A stretch of 64,000 nt of DNA from Streptomyces uncialis (GCF_036250755.1 NZ_CP109583.1:7744001-7808000), one strand, 5' to 3'. Counted from the first letter of the stretch, positions 27,827 to 36,759 are shown. The notes: generated by a model not told the origin, from the sequence alone. Numbers and translations are program-made.

Positions 27827-27951
27827 TCCCCGTGGACGGGACGGGACGGGACGGGACGGGACGGGACGGGACGGGACGGTCGAGGACGCGGAGCCGCCGG
27901 AGGAGTCGGAGGAGTCGGACGGCGTCCTTGACGACGTGTGCGGGGCGCTGA
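27613..27951 (+). CDS. DUF7848-like small protein, C terminus altered by repeat
   Basis: A 112-residue ORF. The first ~75 residues (MARSVFRYVRWRLVTV, VCSPCGARSA, EWAMDHTGHHPSHTAYNGVA) resemble DUF7848 proteins, with CxxC-type cysteines. After VDG it enters nine copies of GGACG and then an Arg-rich, non-protein-like tail to a stop at 27951. The following frame is the one with real coding character, so this gene looks shifted out of frame by the repeat. Confidence 0.6.
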   Translation: MARSVFRYVRWRLVTVPPSPEVRAVCSPCGARSAAVDREDRTEAEEWAMDHTGHHPSHTAYNGVATSVWRMIPVDGTGRDGTGRDGTGRSRTRSRRRSRRSRTASLTTCAGR

Positions 27952-28106
27952 CGTATCTGCCGGACGAGATGCTGGTGTCGCACCGGCACATCACCGGACG
28001 GGAACTGTCGAACCTCGTCGTGCTGTGCGCCCGTGAGCCGGGGCACGACCCCCGGGACGGGCACCTCGGGACCGTTCTCGACCACGGGACCCACTACTGG
28101 TCCTGA
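27816..28106 (+). pseudogene. Downstream frame of the repeat-interrupted small gene
   Basis: From GTG 27816 this frame reads through the GGACG repeat into an acidic, protein-like 75 residues (VEDAEPPEESEESDGVLDD, LPDEMLVSHRHITG, ending DHGTHYWS). No ribosome site precedes a start codon in this frame. Removing one 5-nt unit joins it exactly to the upstream DUF7848-like frame, giving a continuous protein. It is best read as the displaced C-terminal half of that gene, or the off-state of a phase-variable gene. Confidence 0.55.
27834..27878. repeat. GGACG pentanucleotide repeat, nine copies
   Basis: Nine perfect tandem copies of GGACG inside coding sequence. Each copy gained or lost shifts the frame. 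With eight copies the frames at 27613 and 28106 are continuous; with nine they are not. Confidence 0.95.
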
Positions 28107-28281
28107 GTCCCCCAGGTCACACGGCCGTTGACCCGCCGTGGACGTACCGGAGGCGGGAACTCGTCCGAGCGTGTCGTGGGGGCGGCGTCGCGGCTCTAGG
28201 CTGGCGCCGGTGCCGCGGGGCCGGGGGCTGTCCCCAGCACGGGGGAACGGTCCGGTGCGGCGCCGGGGGAGGGGAGGCGTC

Positions 28282-29574
28282 GTGCCCGGCACGCACGCGA
28301 GGAAGCACGGGAAGCCGAGGGGCCGGACATACCGGCGGCCGGGGGGCGGGGTACCCGGACGGGGCCGGAACGTGATGGTGGTGGCCGCCTCGGTGGTCGC
28401 CCTGCTCGGCACGGTCGCCGGGACGCTGGAGGCGCTGGACGACGACGGCCGGCGCCCCCGGGAGGAGGCGAGGCCGGTGGTCACCGACGTACCCGCCCCG
28501 CTGCCGCCGCCCGTCCGGACGTCCGGGCCGCCGACCCCCACGCCCACCCCCTCACCCTCCGCGTCGCCCTCCCCGTCCGCGAGCACCGGCTCACCGACCC
28601 CGGCGCCCGCGCCGACCCGCACCACGGCCCCGGCCCCGCCGCCGACCCGCCCTGCCCCGTCCCGTACGACGGCCGCGCCCACGACCCGGGCCCAGCCCTC
28701 GTCCGCCGGGCTCTACCGGCACCCCGGGTCCCAGGTGCTCGACTGGGTGCGGGCCAACCCCGGTGACCCCCGCGCCGCCGTGATCCGGGACCGGATCGCG
28801 GACCGGCCCGCCGCCGTGTGGTTCGCGGACTACACCCCGGAGAACATCACCGCCCGGGTCCGTGACGTCACCTCCGGCGGGGCCGCGAACGGCCAGGTCC
28901 CGGTGCTCGTCCCGTACACCGTCCCGGACCGGGACTGCGGCGGCGCCTCCCAGGGCGGGGCGCCGGACCTGGCCGCGTACGACGGGTGGATCGATCTGTT
29001 CGCCGCCGGACTCGGTGACGACGAGGTCGTCGTCGTGCTGGAGCCCGACTCGATCGCCCTGGCCGAATGCCTGTCCGGCAACGACAGGGACCGCCGCTAC
29101 CGGTCGCTGGCCCGCGCCGGACGGGTGCTCAAGGCCGCCAACCCGAACGCCCGGGTCTACTTCGACGCCGGGCACTCCGCCTGGCACGCGCCCGCGACGA
29201 TCGCGGAACGGCTGCGCGCGGTGGGCGCGGGTGCCGCGGACGCGTCGGACGGCGTCTTCACCAATGTGTCCAACTTCCACCGCACCGCCGACGAGGTGGC
29301 GTTCGCCCGCCAGGTCCTGGACGCCCTCGGCGGGGCCCCCGGACTCGGCGCCGTCGTCGACACCAGCCGCAACGGCAACGGCGCGCCGCCGGACGGGGCG
29401 TGGTGCGACCCGGGGGGCCGCGAACTGGGCGCTCCGCCCACCCTGACCACCGGTCAGGCCCGGATCGACGCGTTCCTGTGGGTCAAGCTCCCCGGCGAGT
29501 CCGACGGCTGCCGGGGCCGCCCGGGGACGTTCGTCCCCGGCTACGCCTACGACCTGGCCACGGGCGGCTCCTGA
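28282..29574 (+). CDS. Glycoside hydrolase family 6 cellulase, membrane-anchored or secreted
   Basis: A 430-residue protein: basic N terminus, one hydrophobic segment (VMVVAASVVALLGTVAGTL, near residues 32-50), a long Pro/Thr/Ser linker, then a GH6 catalytic domain from about residue 145. Catalytic-site signatures are VPYTVPDRDCGG, VVVVLEPDSIAL, VVDTSRNGNG and FLWVKLPGESDGC. GH6 enzymes cut beta-1,4-glucan (endoglucanase or exo-cellobiohydrolase). No carbohydrate-binding module is present. GTG 28282 has GGGGAGG close upstream; an open frame extends 48 codons further but looks non-coding. Confidence 0.9.
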   Translation: MPGTHARKHGKPRGRTYRRPGGGVPGRGRNVMVVAASVVALLGTVAGTLEALDDDGRRPREEARPVVTDVPAPLPPPVRTSGPPTPTPTPSPSASPSPSASTGSPTPAPAPTRTTAPAPPPTRPAPSRTTAAPTTRAQPSSAGLYRHPGSQVLDWVRANPGDPRAAVIRDRIADRPAAVWFADYTPENITARVRDVTSGGAANGQVPVLVPYTVPDRDCGGASQGGAPDLAAYDGWIDLFAAGLGDDEVVVVLEPDSIALAECLSGNDRDRRYRSLARAGRVLKAANPNARVYFDAGHSAWHAPATIAERLRAVGAGAADASDGVFTNVSNFHRTADEVAFARQVLDALGGAPGLGAVVDTSRNGNGAPPDGAWCDPGGRELGAPPTLTTGQARIDAFLWVKLPGESDGCRGRPGTFVPGYAYDLATGGS

Positions 29575-29601
29575 CGCCGGGGGACCACGGGGGCGTGACG
29601 G

Positions 29602-31059
29602 CTACTTCCCGGTGCCGCTCTCCCCGTCCTTCGGACCGCCGCCGGGCGGGGTGTCGTACGCGGACGTGCCCGAGTCCAGCAACGGCTCCTGGGTCTTGAG
29701 ATGGGCGGGGGCCAGCGCGCGCAGCACGTGGTAGCCGGTGATCACGACGATGGTGCCCAGCGCGATACCGCTCAGGGAGAAGGTGTCGGTGAACTCCAGG
29801 GTGACGTTGCCGACGCCGATGATGATGCCGGCCGCGGCGGGCACCAGATTCAGCGGATTGCGCAGATCGACCCCCGCGTTGATCCAGATCTGCGCGCCGA
29901 GCAGCCCGATCATCCCGTAGAGGATCACGGTGATCCCGCCGAGCACCCCGCCGGGGATCGCGGCCACCACCGCGCCGAACTTGGGGCAGAGCCCGAACAG
30001 CAGCGCGAAGGCGGCCGCCGCCCAGTACGCGGCCGTCGAGTAGACCCGGGTCGCGGCCATCACCCCGATGTTCTCGGAGTACGTGGTGTTGGGCGGCCCG
30101 CCGACCGCGGTGGACAGCATCGACGCGGCGCCGTCGGCCGAGATCGCGGTACCCAGCTTGTCGTCCAGCGGGTCACCGGTCATCTCGCCGACCGCCTTCA
30201 CATGGCCCGCGTTCTCCGCGACCAGCGCGATGACGACAGGAAGCGCGACCAGGATCGCGGACCACTCGAACGACGGGCCGTGGAAGGACGGCAGCCCGAC
30301 CCAGTCCGCCGGGCCCACCGCCGACAGGTCCAGCCGCCAGTGGTCGACCACCTTGCCTGAGCCGTCGTTGGAGTGGATACGCCCGAAGACCAGGTCGAAC
30401 AGCCAGGAGACGGCGTACCCGAAGATCAGCCCGAGGAAGATCGCGATCCGTGACCAGAAGCCCCGCAGACACACCACGGCCAGGCCCGTGAACAGCATCG
30501 TCAGCAGGGCCGTCCACTGGTCCTGCGGCCAGTACGTGGCGGCCGTGACCGGTGCGAGGTTGAAGCCGATCAGCATGACGACCGCGCCCGTCACGATCGG
30601 CGGCATCGCCGCGTGGATGATCCGCGCCCCGAACCGCTGCACCGCGACGCCGACCAGGAACAGCGCCACGCCGACCACGAACACCGCGCCGGTCACCGTC
30701 GCGCTGGTACCGCCCTGCGCCCGGATCACCGCGGCGACGCCCACGAAGGACAGCGAACAGCCCAGATAGCTGGGCACCCGGCCCTTGGTGGCGAGCAGGA
30801 AGATGGCCGTCGCGACCCCGGACATCATGATCGCGAGGTTGGGGTCCAGACCCATCAGCACGGGTGCGACGAACGACGCCCCGAACATCGCCACCACATG
30901 CTGCGCGCCCAGACCGAACGTCCGCGGCCACGAAAGCCGCTCGTCCGGCCGGACGACGGCGCCCGGGGCGGGGGTCCGTCCGTCACCGTGCAGCTTCCAG
31001 CGCACACCGAGATCCATGGAAGAGGTCACTTTCTGTACGCCGGGGATGATCGTGGACAT
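29602..31059 (-). CDS. Uracil/xanthine permease, NCS2 (UraA) family
   Basis: A 485-residue membrane transporter with about 12-14 hydrophobic segments. Family signatures include GLGAQHVVAMFGASFVAPVL at the start of the first segments and NTTYSENIGVMAATRV near residue 315. It imports uracil or a related base with protons. A start at 31017 (MDLGVRWKLHGDG) is an alternative, as many homologues begin there by recall; neither has a strong ribosome site. It converges on the GH6 gene. Confidence 0.9.
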   Translation of the reverse strand: MSTIIPGVQKVTSSMDLGVRWKLHGDGRTPAPGAVVRPDERLSWPRTFGLGAQHVVAMFGASFVAPVLMGLDPNLAIMMSGVATAIFLLATKGRVPSYLGCSLSFVGVAAVIRAQGGTSATVTGAVFVVGVALFLVGVAVQRFGARIIHAAMPPIVTGAVVMLIGFNLAPVTAATYWPQDQWTALLTMLFTGLAVVCLRGFWSRIAIFLGLIFGYAVSWLFDLVFGRIHSNDGSGKVVDHWRLDLSAVGPADWVGLPSFHGPSFEWSAILVALPVVIALVAENAGHVKAVGEMTGDPLDDKLGTAISADGAASMLSTAVGGPPNTTYSENIGVMAATRVYSTAAYWAAAAFALLFGLCPKFGAVVAAIPGGVLGGITVILYGMIGLLGAQIWINAGVDLRNPLNLVPAAAGIIIGVGNVTLEFTDTFSLSGIALGTIVVITGYHVLRALAPAHLKTQEPLLDSGTSAYDTPPGGGPKDGESGTGK

Positions 31060-31359
31060 GTTAAGCGTCCGCCGATCGCTCCCCGTCGGACGGCACCGGC
31101 CAGGTCAGAACCGGTGCGGCCGGGTAGCGGGCCGGGTGCGGACGGGTACGGTCCGGCTCGGATGTCCGGCGAGCCCGGCACCCTCCGCCGCGCACCCTCC
31201 GCCGCCCGCGCACCCTGGGCCGCCCGCGACGGACGCCCTCGCCCGTACCCTCGCCCGAGGCCCCGCCCGTGGCCTCGCTCTCACCCGGGGACCCGCCCGC
31301 GCCCCGCTCTCACCCGCGCCCCGTCGCCGTCCCCGTCCCCGTCCGCCGGAACGAGCGCT
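31060..31359. other. Intergenic region, uracil permease to MFS gene
   Basis: 300 nt of pyrimidine-rich low-complexity sequence with CGCTCTCACCCG-type direct repeats (about 31273-31320) and CCGTCCC runs. No gene is seen. It contains the permease promoter near 31070-31150, not resolved. Confidence 0.5.
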
Positions 31360-32589
31360 TCAGGCCCGCGGGTCGGGAACCGCCGTCTCCGCGGGGGTGA
31401 TCCCCGCGGGGGCCGTGGTCCGTTCCGCCGACCGCAGCACCCCCGCGAAGGCGATCAGCCCGAACGCCAGCACCGTCACCACCCCGAACGACACCACCAG
31501 GCTCGTCAGATCCGCGAGCGTCCCGATCGCCGACGGCGCGATGAGCCCCGAGGTGTAGGTGACGGTCGCGACCCCCGCGATGGCCTGACTCGCGTTCGGG
31601 CCGCTGCGCCCGGCCGCCGCGAACGCCAGCGGCACGACGACCGCGACCCCGAGGCCCAGCAGCGCGAACCCGCTCATGACCACCGCCGCGTTGTTCCCCG
31701 TCACGACCAGCAGCCCGCCGAGGGTGGCGAGCGCGCCGCTCACCCGTACCGTGCGTACCGCGCCGAACCGGTCCACGATCCGGTCGCCCGCGATCCGCGC
31801 CACCGCCATCGTCAGGGTGAAGCCCGTGGTCGACGCCGCCGCGAGACCGGCCGAGGAGCCGAGCACGTCCCGCAGGTACACCGCCGACCAGTCGAGGCTC
31901 GCGCCCTCCGCGAACACCGCGCAGAAGCCGACCATGCCGATCAGCAGCGCCGAACGCGGCGGCAGCGAGAACCGCGGCGGCGGCTCCTCGTCCGCCCGCG
32001 CCCGCAGATCCAGTACGTGGCGGCAGGCGAGCAGCCCGAGCGCGGTCAGCACCAGGGCGGCCAGGGCGTGATGGATACGTGCGTCGGTGCCCAGATGGGC
32101 GGCGAGGGTGCCGCCCGCCGAGCCGACCAGGGCGCCCACGCTCCACCAGCCGTGCAGCCCGGACATGATCGACTTGCCGAGCCGGTTCTCGATGTCGATG
32201 CCCAGCGCGTTCATCGCCACGTCCGACATCCCCGCGCTGGCCCCGTAGACCAGGAGCGCGGCGCACAGCGTCAGCAGGTTCGGCGCGAGCGCGGGCAGTA
32301 CCAGCGCCAGGGTCCACAGGGCCAGCAGCCCGCGCAGCGCGGCCCGCGCGCCGAACCGGTGGCTGATCCGGCCCGCGAGCGGCATCGCCAGTGCCGCGCC
32401 GATCGCCGGGAAGGCGAGCGCCACCCCCAACTGGCCCGCGCTCACGGACGCGTGGTCCGCGATCCACGGCACCCGGGTGGCGAACGAACCCGTCACCGCG
32501 CCGTGCACACAGAACACCGCCGCCACGGCGAACCTCGCCCGGCGCACCTCCGTGATGTCGTGCGTCTTCCCGCTCCCCGTGCTGCCCAT
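31360..32589 (-). CDS. MFS transporter, possibly sugar-related
   Basis: A 409-residue transporter with 12 predicted membrane segments; the first is near FAVAAVFCVHGAVTGSFATR and the central motif GMSDVAMNALGIDIENRLGK follows segment 4. ATG 32589 with GGGAGG upstream is chosen over longer frames. It is divergent from a ROK regulator with a clear palindrome between them, so it is probably repressed by that ROK protein and carries a sugar or sugar-like solute. Confidence 0.87.
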   Translation of the reverse strand: MGSTGSGKTHDITEVRRARFAVAAVFCVHGAVTGSFATRVPWIADHASVSAGQLGVALAFPAIGAALAMPLAGRISHRFGARAALRGLLALWTLALVLPALAPNLLTLCAALLVYGASAGMSDVAMNALGIDIENRLGKSIMSGLHGWWSVGALVGSAGGTLAAHLGTDARIHHALAALVLTALGLLACRHVLDLRARADEEPPPRFSLPPRSALLIGMVGFCAVFAEGASLDWSAVYLRDVLGSSAGLAAASTTGFTLTMAVARIAGDRIVDRFGAVRTVRVSGALATLGGLLVVTGNNAAVVMSGFALLGLGVAVVVPLAFAAAGRSGPNASQAIAGVATVTYTSGLIAPSAIGTLADLTSLVVSFGVVTVLAFGLIAFAGVLRSAERTTAPAGITPAETAVPDPRA

Positions 32590-32676
32590 CAGGTACCGCC
32601 CTCCCGCTCTCCCCGGCCTGCCGGCCCTGGTTTCCCGTACCCGGACCGGTCCAGGAGGAACGGCCGCCGCGTAAAC

Positions 32677-32697
32677 TATCAGGAACCCTGCCTGATA
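32677..32697. promoter_or_regulatory. Operator between the divergent MFS and ROK genes
   Basis: Perfect inverted repeat TATCAGG-N7-CCTGATA, AT-rich against the local base composition and centred between the two starts. Likely ROK regulator binding site. Confidence 0.8.
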
Positions 32698-32750
32698 AAT
32701 AGACCCCGGGTCGCAGGCCGGGGATCGCACGGATCTGGAAGGATCGCCGC

Positions 32751-34022
32751 ATGCCCGCATCCCCGAGTACGGCCCGCGCCATCAACGACCGGCTCGCGCT
32801 GCGGCTGCTCCAGAGCGAGGGCCCGCTGACCGCGGCCCAGCTCAAACAGCTCACCGGACTGTCCCGGCCGAGCGTCTCCGACCTCGTCGAACGACTCCAG
32901 GACAGCGGTCTGATCACCGTCGTCGGGGAGGCCGGCGCCGAGCGGCGCGGCCCCAACGCCCGGCTCTACGGGATCGTCGCCGAGTACGCGTACCTGGGCG
33001 CGCTCGACGTGCGCACCCACAGCGTCGCCGTCGTCGTCGCCGATCTGCTCGGGCGGGTCCGCGCCGAGGCGGCGGCACCCGTCCCCGCCGGGACGGCCAC
33101 CGAGGAGGCCGTGGACCGGGCCGTCGCCCTGGTCGAGCGGGCCGTCCGCAGGGCCGGGGCCCCGGCCCTGCACAGCGTCGGCATCGGCGCGCCCGGTCTG
33201 ATCGATCCGGTGACCGGGGTGCTGCGCGGTGCCTCGGGACTGCCCGCCTGGCACCGGGGACTGATGGCCGCCCTCCAGGAACGCGTGCCCGCCTCGGTCC
33301 TCGTGGAGAACGAGACCAATCTCGCGGCCCTCGCCGAACAGCGCGCCGGAGCGGCCCGGGACCGCGACACCTTCGTCCTGCTCTGGCTGGACCACGGCGT
33401 GGGCGCGGCCGTCGTCCTGGACGGCGTCCTGCGCCGGGGAGCCTCCGGTGGCACCGGCGAGATCGGTTTCCTGCCGGTGCCGGGCACCGGCGGTCTGCCC
33501 TCCGCCACCTCCTGCGACGGCGGGTTCCACACCCTCGCCGGGTCGGCGGCCGTCGTCGCGCTCGCCGCCCGCCACGGGCTGACGGCCGAGCCGCAGCCGC
33601 ACGAGCCGCCCGCCGCCGCCGTGGTCCGCGCGGCGGTGGCCGCGGCGGCCACGGACGCGGGTGCCCCGGACGCGGACGCGTTCCTGGACGAACTCGCCGG
33701 ACGGATCGCGCTCGCCGCCGCGTCCGTCACCGCCGTCCTCGACCCCGGCTGCGTGGTGCTCGGCGGCGAGGTCGGCCATGCCGGGGGAGCCGGACTCGCC
33801 GCCCGGGTCGGCGCCCGCCTCGCCGCGATGTCACCCCTGCCCACCGAGGTGAGAGCGGGGGAGCTGGGCGGCTCGGGTGTGCTGCGGGGCGCCCTGTTCA
33901 CCGCCCGGGACGCCGCTCAGGACGAGCTGTTCTCCCCGCCCGCCCCCTTCGACGGCCCGCGGACGCTGGTCAGGAAATCCGCGAACGTCACCCGCCCGAC
34001 CGCGCGTTCCGGGGCCAGATGA
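32751..34022 (+). CDS. ROK family transcriptional regulator
   Basis: A 423-residue protein. The N-terminal MarR-like winged helix (LTAAQLKQLTGLSRPSVSDL) is followed by a sugar-kinase-like ROK domain: GIGAPGLIDPVTG, LVENETNLAALAEQRAG, WLDHGVGAAVVLDG. The Cys-rich zinc loop of ROK proteins is reduced to a single SCDGG, so kinase function is unlikely. It is divergent from the MFS transporter and probably its repressor. The last 106 nt overlap the convergent SDR gene. Confidence 0.9.
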   Translation: MPASPSTARAINDRLALRLLQSEGPLTAAQLKQLTGLSRPSVSDLVERLQDSGLITVVGEAGAERRGPNARLYGIVAEYAYLGALDVRTHSVAVVVADLLGRVRAEAAAPVPAGTATEEAVDRAVALVERAVRRAGAPALHSVGIGAPGLIDPVTGVLRGASGLPAWHRGLMAALQERVPASVLVENETNLAALAEQRAGAARDRDTFVLLWLDHGVGAAVVLDGVLRRGASGGTGEIGFLPVPGTGGLPSATSCDGGFHTLAGSAAVVALAARHGLTAEPQPHEPPAAAVVRAAVAAAATDAGAPDADAFLDELAGRIALAAASVTAVLDPGCVVLGGEVGHAGGAGLAARVGARLAAMSPLPTEVRAGELGGSGVLRGALFTARDAAQDELFSPPAPFDGPRTLVRKSANVTRPTARSGAR

Positions 34023-34690
34023 GCACCTGAGCGCAGCGCCCCCACCAGCTTCCCCGGCAGCCGTACCGGCACGATCCGCCGCCGTCGCCCACCGGCCGCC
34101 TGATACGCCGCCGCCAGCTCCCGGAACTCCAGCACCTGCGGCCCGCCCAGGTCGGGCACCCGCCCGGCGGGCTCCCCGGCCGCCAGCTGAGCCAGCCGGT
34201 CCGCGACCTCCCGCACCTCGACCGGCTGGTCCGCGACACCCGCCGGCACGAACATCACCGGCGGCCTGGCGAGCGCCGTCAGCAGGGTCAGCACCAGATC
34301 GTGGAACTGGGTCGCGCGCAGCACGGTCCAGCCGAGCCCCGACGACGCGATCCGCCCCTCCACCGCGTGCTTCGCGCGGTAGTACCCGAACGGCACCCGG
34401 TCGACGCCGACGATCGAGATGTACACCAGATGCCGCACCCCGGCCCGGCGGGCCGCCTCGATCAGGTTCCACGCCGCCGCCTCGTCCCCGCGCCGCCCGC
34501 TCGCGCAGTGCACGACCACCTCCACCCCGGTGACCGCGTCGTCCAGCGGCCCGGTGCCCTTGACCAGGTCGACCGCGTACGGCTGCGAGGACCGGCTCAG
34601 CACCCGGACCTCGTGCCCCGCGCCCCGCAGCCGCTCCACCACCAGCCTGCCGAGCGTGCCCGTCCCCCCGGTCACCAGCATCGTCGTCAT
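33917..34690 (-). CDS. NAD(P)H-binding SDR (NmrA-like)
   Basis: A 257-residue atypical SDR. Dinucleotide motif VTGGTGTLGRLVVERL (near residue 6), YISIVGVDRVPFGYYRAKHA with the Tyr/Lys pair, and HDLVLTLLTALAR. ATG 34690 is chosen. Such proteins are quinone reductase-like or redox sensors; the substrate is unknown. The C-terminal ~35 codons overlap the 3' end of the ROK gene on the other strand. Confidence 0.87.
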   Translation of the reverse strand: MTTMLVTGGTGTLGRLVVERLRGAGHEVRVLSRSSQPYAVDLVKGTGPLDDAVTGVEVVVHCASGRRGDEAAAWNLIEAARRAGVRHLVYISIVGVDRVPFGYYRAKHAVEGRIASSGLGWTVLRATQFHDLVLTLLTALARPPVMFVPAGVADQPVEVREVADRLAQLAAGEPAGRVPDLGGPQVLEFRELAAAYQAAGGRRRRIVPVRLPGKLVGALRSGAHLAPERAVGRVTFADFLTSVRGPSKGAGGENSSS

Positions 34691-35327
34691 CGTCCGTCCG
34701 CCCTTCGCCACCCGGTGCCGGTGCCCCGGCCGGGACACCGCTCACCACGGAGAACCGGCGGGCCCCCGCTTTTGTGACAACCCCCCGCCACGGCGCACCC
34801 GATCGGCCCCGCACGGCCGCTTGCCGGTCCCCGGTTCGGTGCCCGGCGCCGGACGGATGAGCCTGCCGGGGTTCGGCACCGTGTACGGGCTCGTGACCCG
34901 GCCCTGGGGGCATCCGCCGCCGTCCGGCAACCGGGCACTGCTGTACCCGCCTCCCGGGCGGCGCGCGCTGGTCACCGGCCGGGCGTGCCCAGAGGTCGCG
35001 ACGTGGATCGGCAGGGGCTCAGGGGCCGTCTTCAGCAGGCCCTGGACCCGGCGGCGGGCAAGGGCCGAGAGTCCGCCGCCGGGCGTTCCGCCGGACGCGG
35101 GACGCGCCCTCGGGCAGGACTCCCCTCGGGGGTCACGCAGACAGTAGGGAGCCCGCCGCGACCCCGTCAATAGGTATGTACCTGCTCCAAGCCAGTTGTC
35201 CGGAAGCGGAGTTGATGCCCGGGACGGGTGCCGTACGCCCCTCTGCGCCGCCCTGTGAGCCAGCACACAACAGCTCGCCCGCATGGCCGCGCGGCGACCG
35301 TGGCAAACTGGTTGGGTACCAGTAGCA
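34691..35327. other. Long intergenic region upstream of the FMN riboswitch
   Basis: 637 nt. No ORF on either strand has convincing protein character. It holds an orphan minus-strand promoter (35141-35170) and a plus-strand region just before the riboswitch, where TGGCAA...TACCAG-like boxes could drive the rib operon (uncertain). Confidence 0.5.
35141..35170 (-). promoter_or_regulatory. Orphan minus-strand promoter
   Basis: On the minus strand TTGACG (35170-35165), N18, TACTGT (35146-35141), a strong vegetative-type match. The predicted start is near 35134, directed away from the rib operon. Downstream is a GTG-initiated 34-codon frame starting at 35136 and a GGCCCT/AGGGCC hairpin near 35030-35060, but no known gene before the SDR at 34690. 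Confidence 0.6.
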
Positions 35328-35454
35328 GCGCACTCCGGGGTCGGTGAAAGTCCGAACCGGCGGTTACAGTCCGCGACCCGGCCACGTCCAGTGGCCGGTT
35401 GACCAGGTGAAATTCCTGGACCGACGGTTAAAGTCCGGATGGGAGGCAGTGCGC
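35328..35454 (+). promoter_or_regulatory. FMN riboswitch (RFN element)
   Basis: A full RFN aptamer. P1 pairs GCGCAC (35328-35333) with GTGCGC (35449-35454). Conserved segments are GGGTCGGTGAAAGTCCGA, CGGCGGTTACAGTCCGCGAC, CAGGTGAAATTCCTGGACCG, CGGTTAAAGTCCGGATGG and GGAGGCAGT. It lies about 150 nt before ribD. FMN binding is expected to reduce expression of the rib operon. The platform may involve a CCGTTCCC/GGGGACGG hairpin at 35496-35514; no U-tract is seen, so the mechanism is open. Confidence 0.97.
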
Positions 35455-35604
35455 GGCGGGCAGGCATGCACCAGTGTGCGCCGCCGTCGGTTCCGTTCCC
35501 TGTGGGGACGGTCCGCGAGCAGGCGTTCCCGGTGTGTTCCCGTCCGTGTCCACTGTCCTCGTGACAGGCCCCGGAGTCCGTGCCCCAAGAGGCAGGAGCA
35601 TCCG

Positions 35605-36759
35605 GTGGCCACCCCAGCCGAAACAGCCGCCATGCGGCACGCGATCGCGCTCGCCGCGCGCGCACTCGGCGCCACGAGCCCCAATCCCGTCGTCGGCTGT
35701 GTACTCCTCGACGCCCGGGGCGAGGTCGTCGGCGAGGGCCACCACCAGCGCGCGGGCGGACCGCACGCCGAGATCCACGCCCTGCGCGCCGCCGGGGAAC
35801 GCGCCCGGGGCGCCACCGCCGTCGTCACCCTCGAACCCTGCGACCACACCGGCCGCACCGGCCCCTGCTCACAGGCCCTCGTCGCCGCCGGGGTCACCCG
35901 CGTGGTCTACGCCGTCGGCGACCCAGACCCGGCCGCCACCGGCGGCGGCGCGACCCTCCGCGCGGCCGGTGTCGACGTCGAGACGGGCGTCCTCGCCGCC
36001 GAGGCCGCCGCCGGGAACGCCGCCTGGCTCACCTCCGTACGCCGTGGCCGCCCCCATGTGACCTGGAAGTACGCCGCCACCCTCGACGGCCGCACCGCCG
36101 CCGCCGACGGCACCAGCCGCTGGATCAGCTCCGCCGAGTCCCGCGCCGACGTCCACCGGCTGCGCGCCGAGTCCGACGCCGTGGTCGTCGGCTCCGGCAC
36201 CGCCCGCGCCGACGACCCGCATCTCGCGGTCCGCGGCGTCGAGGGCGCCGTCCAGCCGCTGCGGGTCGTCGTCGACACCTCCGCCACCGCCGTACGGCCG
36301 GGCGCCCGGGTCCTGGACGACGCCGCGCCCACCCTCGTCGCCATCGCCGAGGACGCCCCCGCCCCCGCCTACCCCCACCGCCCGGCCGACCCCGGCGCAC
36401 GGCCCGGGACCGTACGGCTGCCGCGCGCCCCCGGCGGCGGGCTCGCCGTCCCCGCGCTGCTCGCCGAGCTGCACGCCCGGGGCGTGCGGTCCGTGCTGCT
36501 GGAGGGCGGGGCGGCCCTCGCCGGGGCCTTCGTCGCCGCCGGGGCGGTGGACCGTGTCATCGGCTATCTGGCGCCCGTCCTGCTCGGCGCCGGACCGGCC
36601 GCCCTGGACGGCGCAGGAATCACCACCCTCCCCGAAGCGTTGCGGCTCGACATGACGGAGGCAGTCCGTATCGGAGCCGACCTCCGGATCACCGCGGTCC
36701 CCCGGACCGGGTCCGGGTCCGGGACCGCGGGCCGTCCCACCTCCACGAAGGAGATCTGA
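35605..36759 (+). CDS. ribD: Bifunctional riboflavin deaminase/reductase RibD
   Basis: A 384-residue enzyme for the second and third steps after GTP ring opening. The N-terminal cytidine-deaminase-like zinc site is GGPHAEIHAL and EPCDHTGRTGPC. The C-terminal DHFR-like reductase domain has TLDGRTAAADGTSRWISSAE and VLLEGGAALAGAF. GTG 35605 with AGGAG six bases upstream is chosen. First gene behind the FMN riboswitch; its stop directly abuts the GTG of ribE. Confidence 0.95.
   Translation: MATPAETAAMRHAIALAARALGATSPNPVVGCVLLDARGEVVGEGHHQRAGGPHAEIHALRAAGERARGATAVVTLEPCDHTGRTGPCSQALVAAGVTRVVYAVGDPDPAATGGGATLRAAGVDVETGVLAAEAAAGNAAWLTSVRRGRPHVTWKYAATLDGRTAAADGTSRWISSAESRADVHRLRAESDAVVVGSGTARADDPHLAVRGVEGAVQPLRVVVDTSATAVRPGARVLDDAAPTLVAIAEDAPAPAYPHRPADPGARPGTVRLPRAPGGGLAVPALLAELHARGVRSVLLEGGAALAGAFVAAGAVDRVIGYLAPVLLGAGPAALDGAGITTLPEALRLDMTEAVRIGADLRITAVPRTGSGSGTAGRPTSTKEI

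Noticed and set aside
30613..32829. A 738-codon plus-strand open frame
   Set aside because: Antisense to the uracil permease and MFS genes, which have clear membrane-protein sequences.
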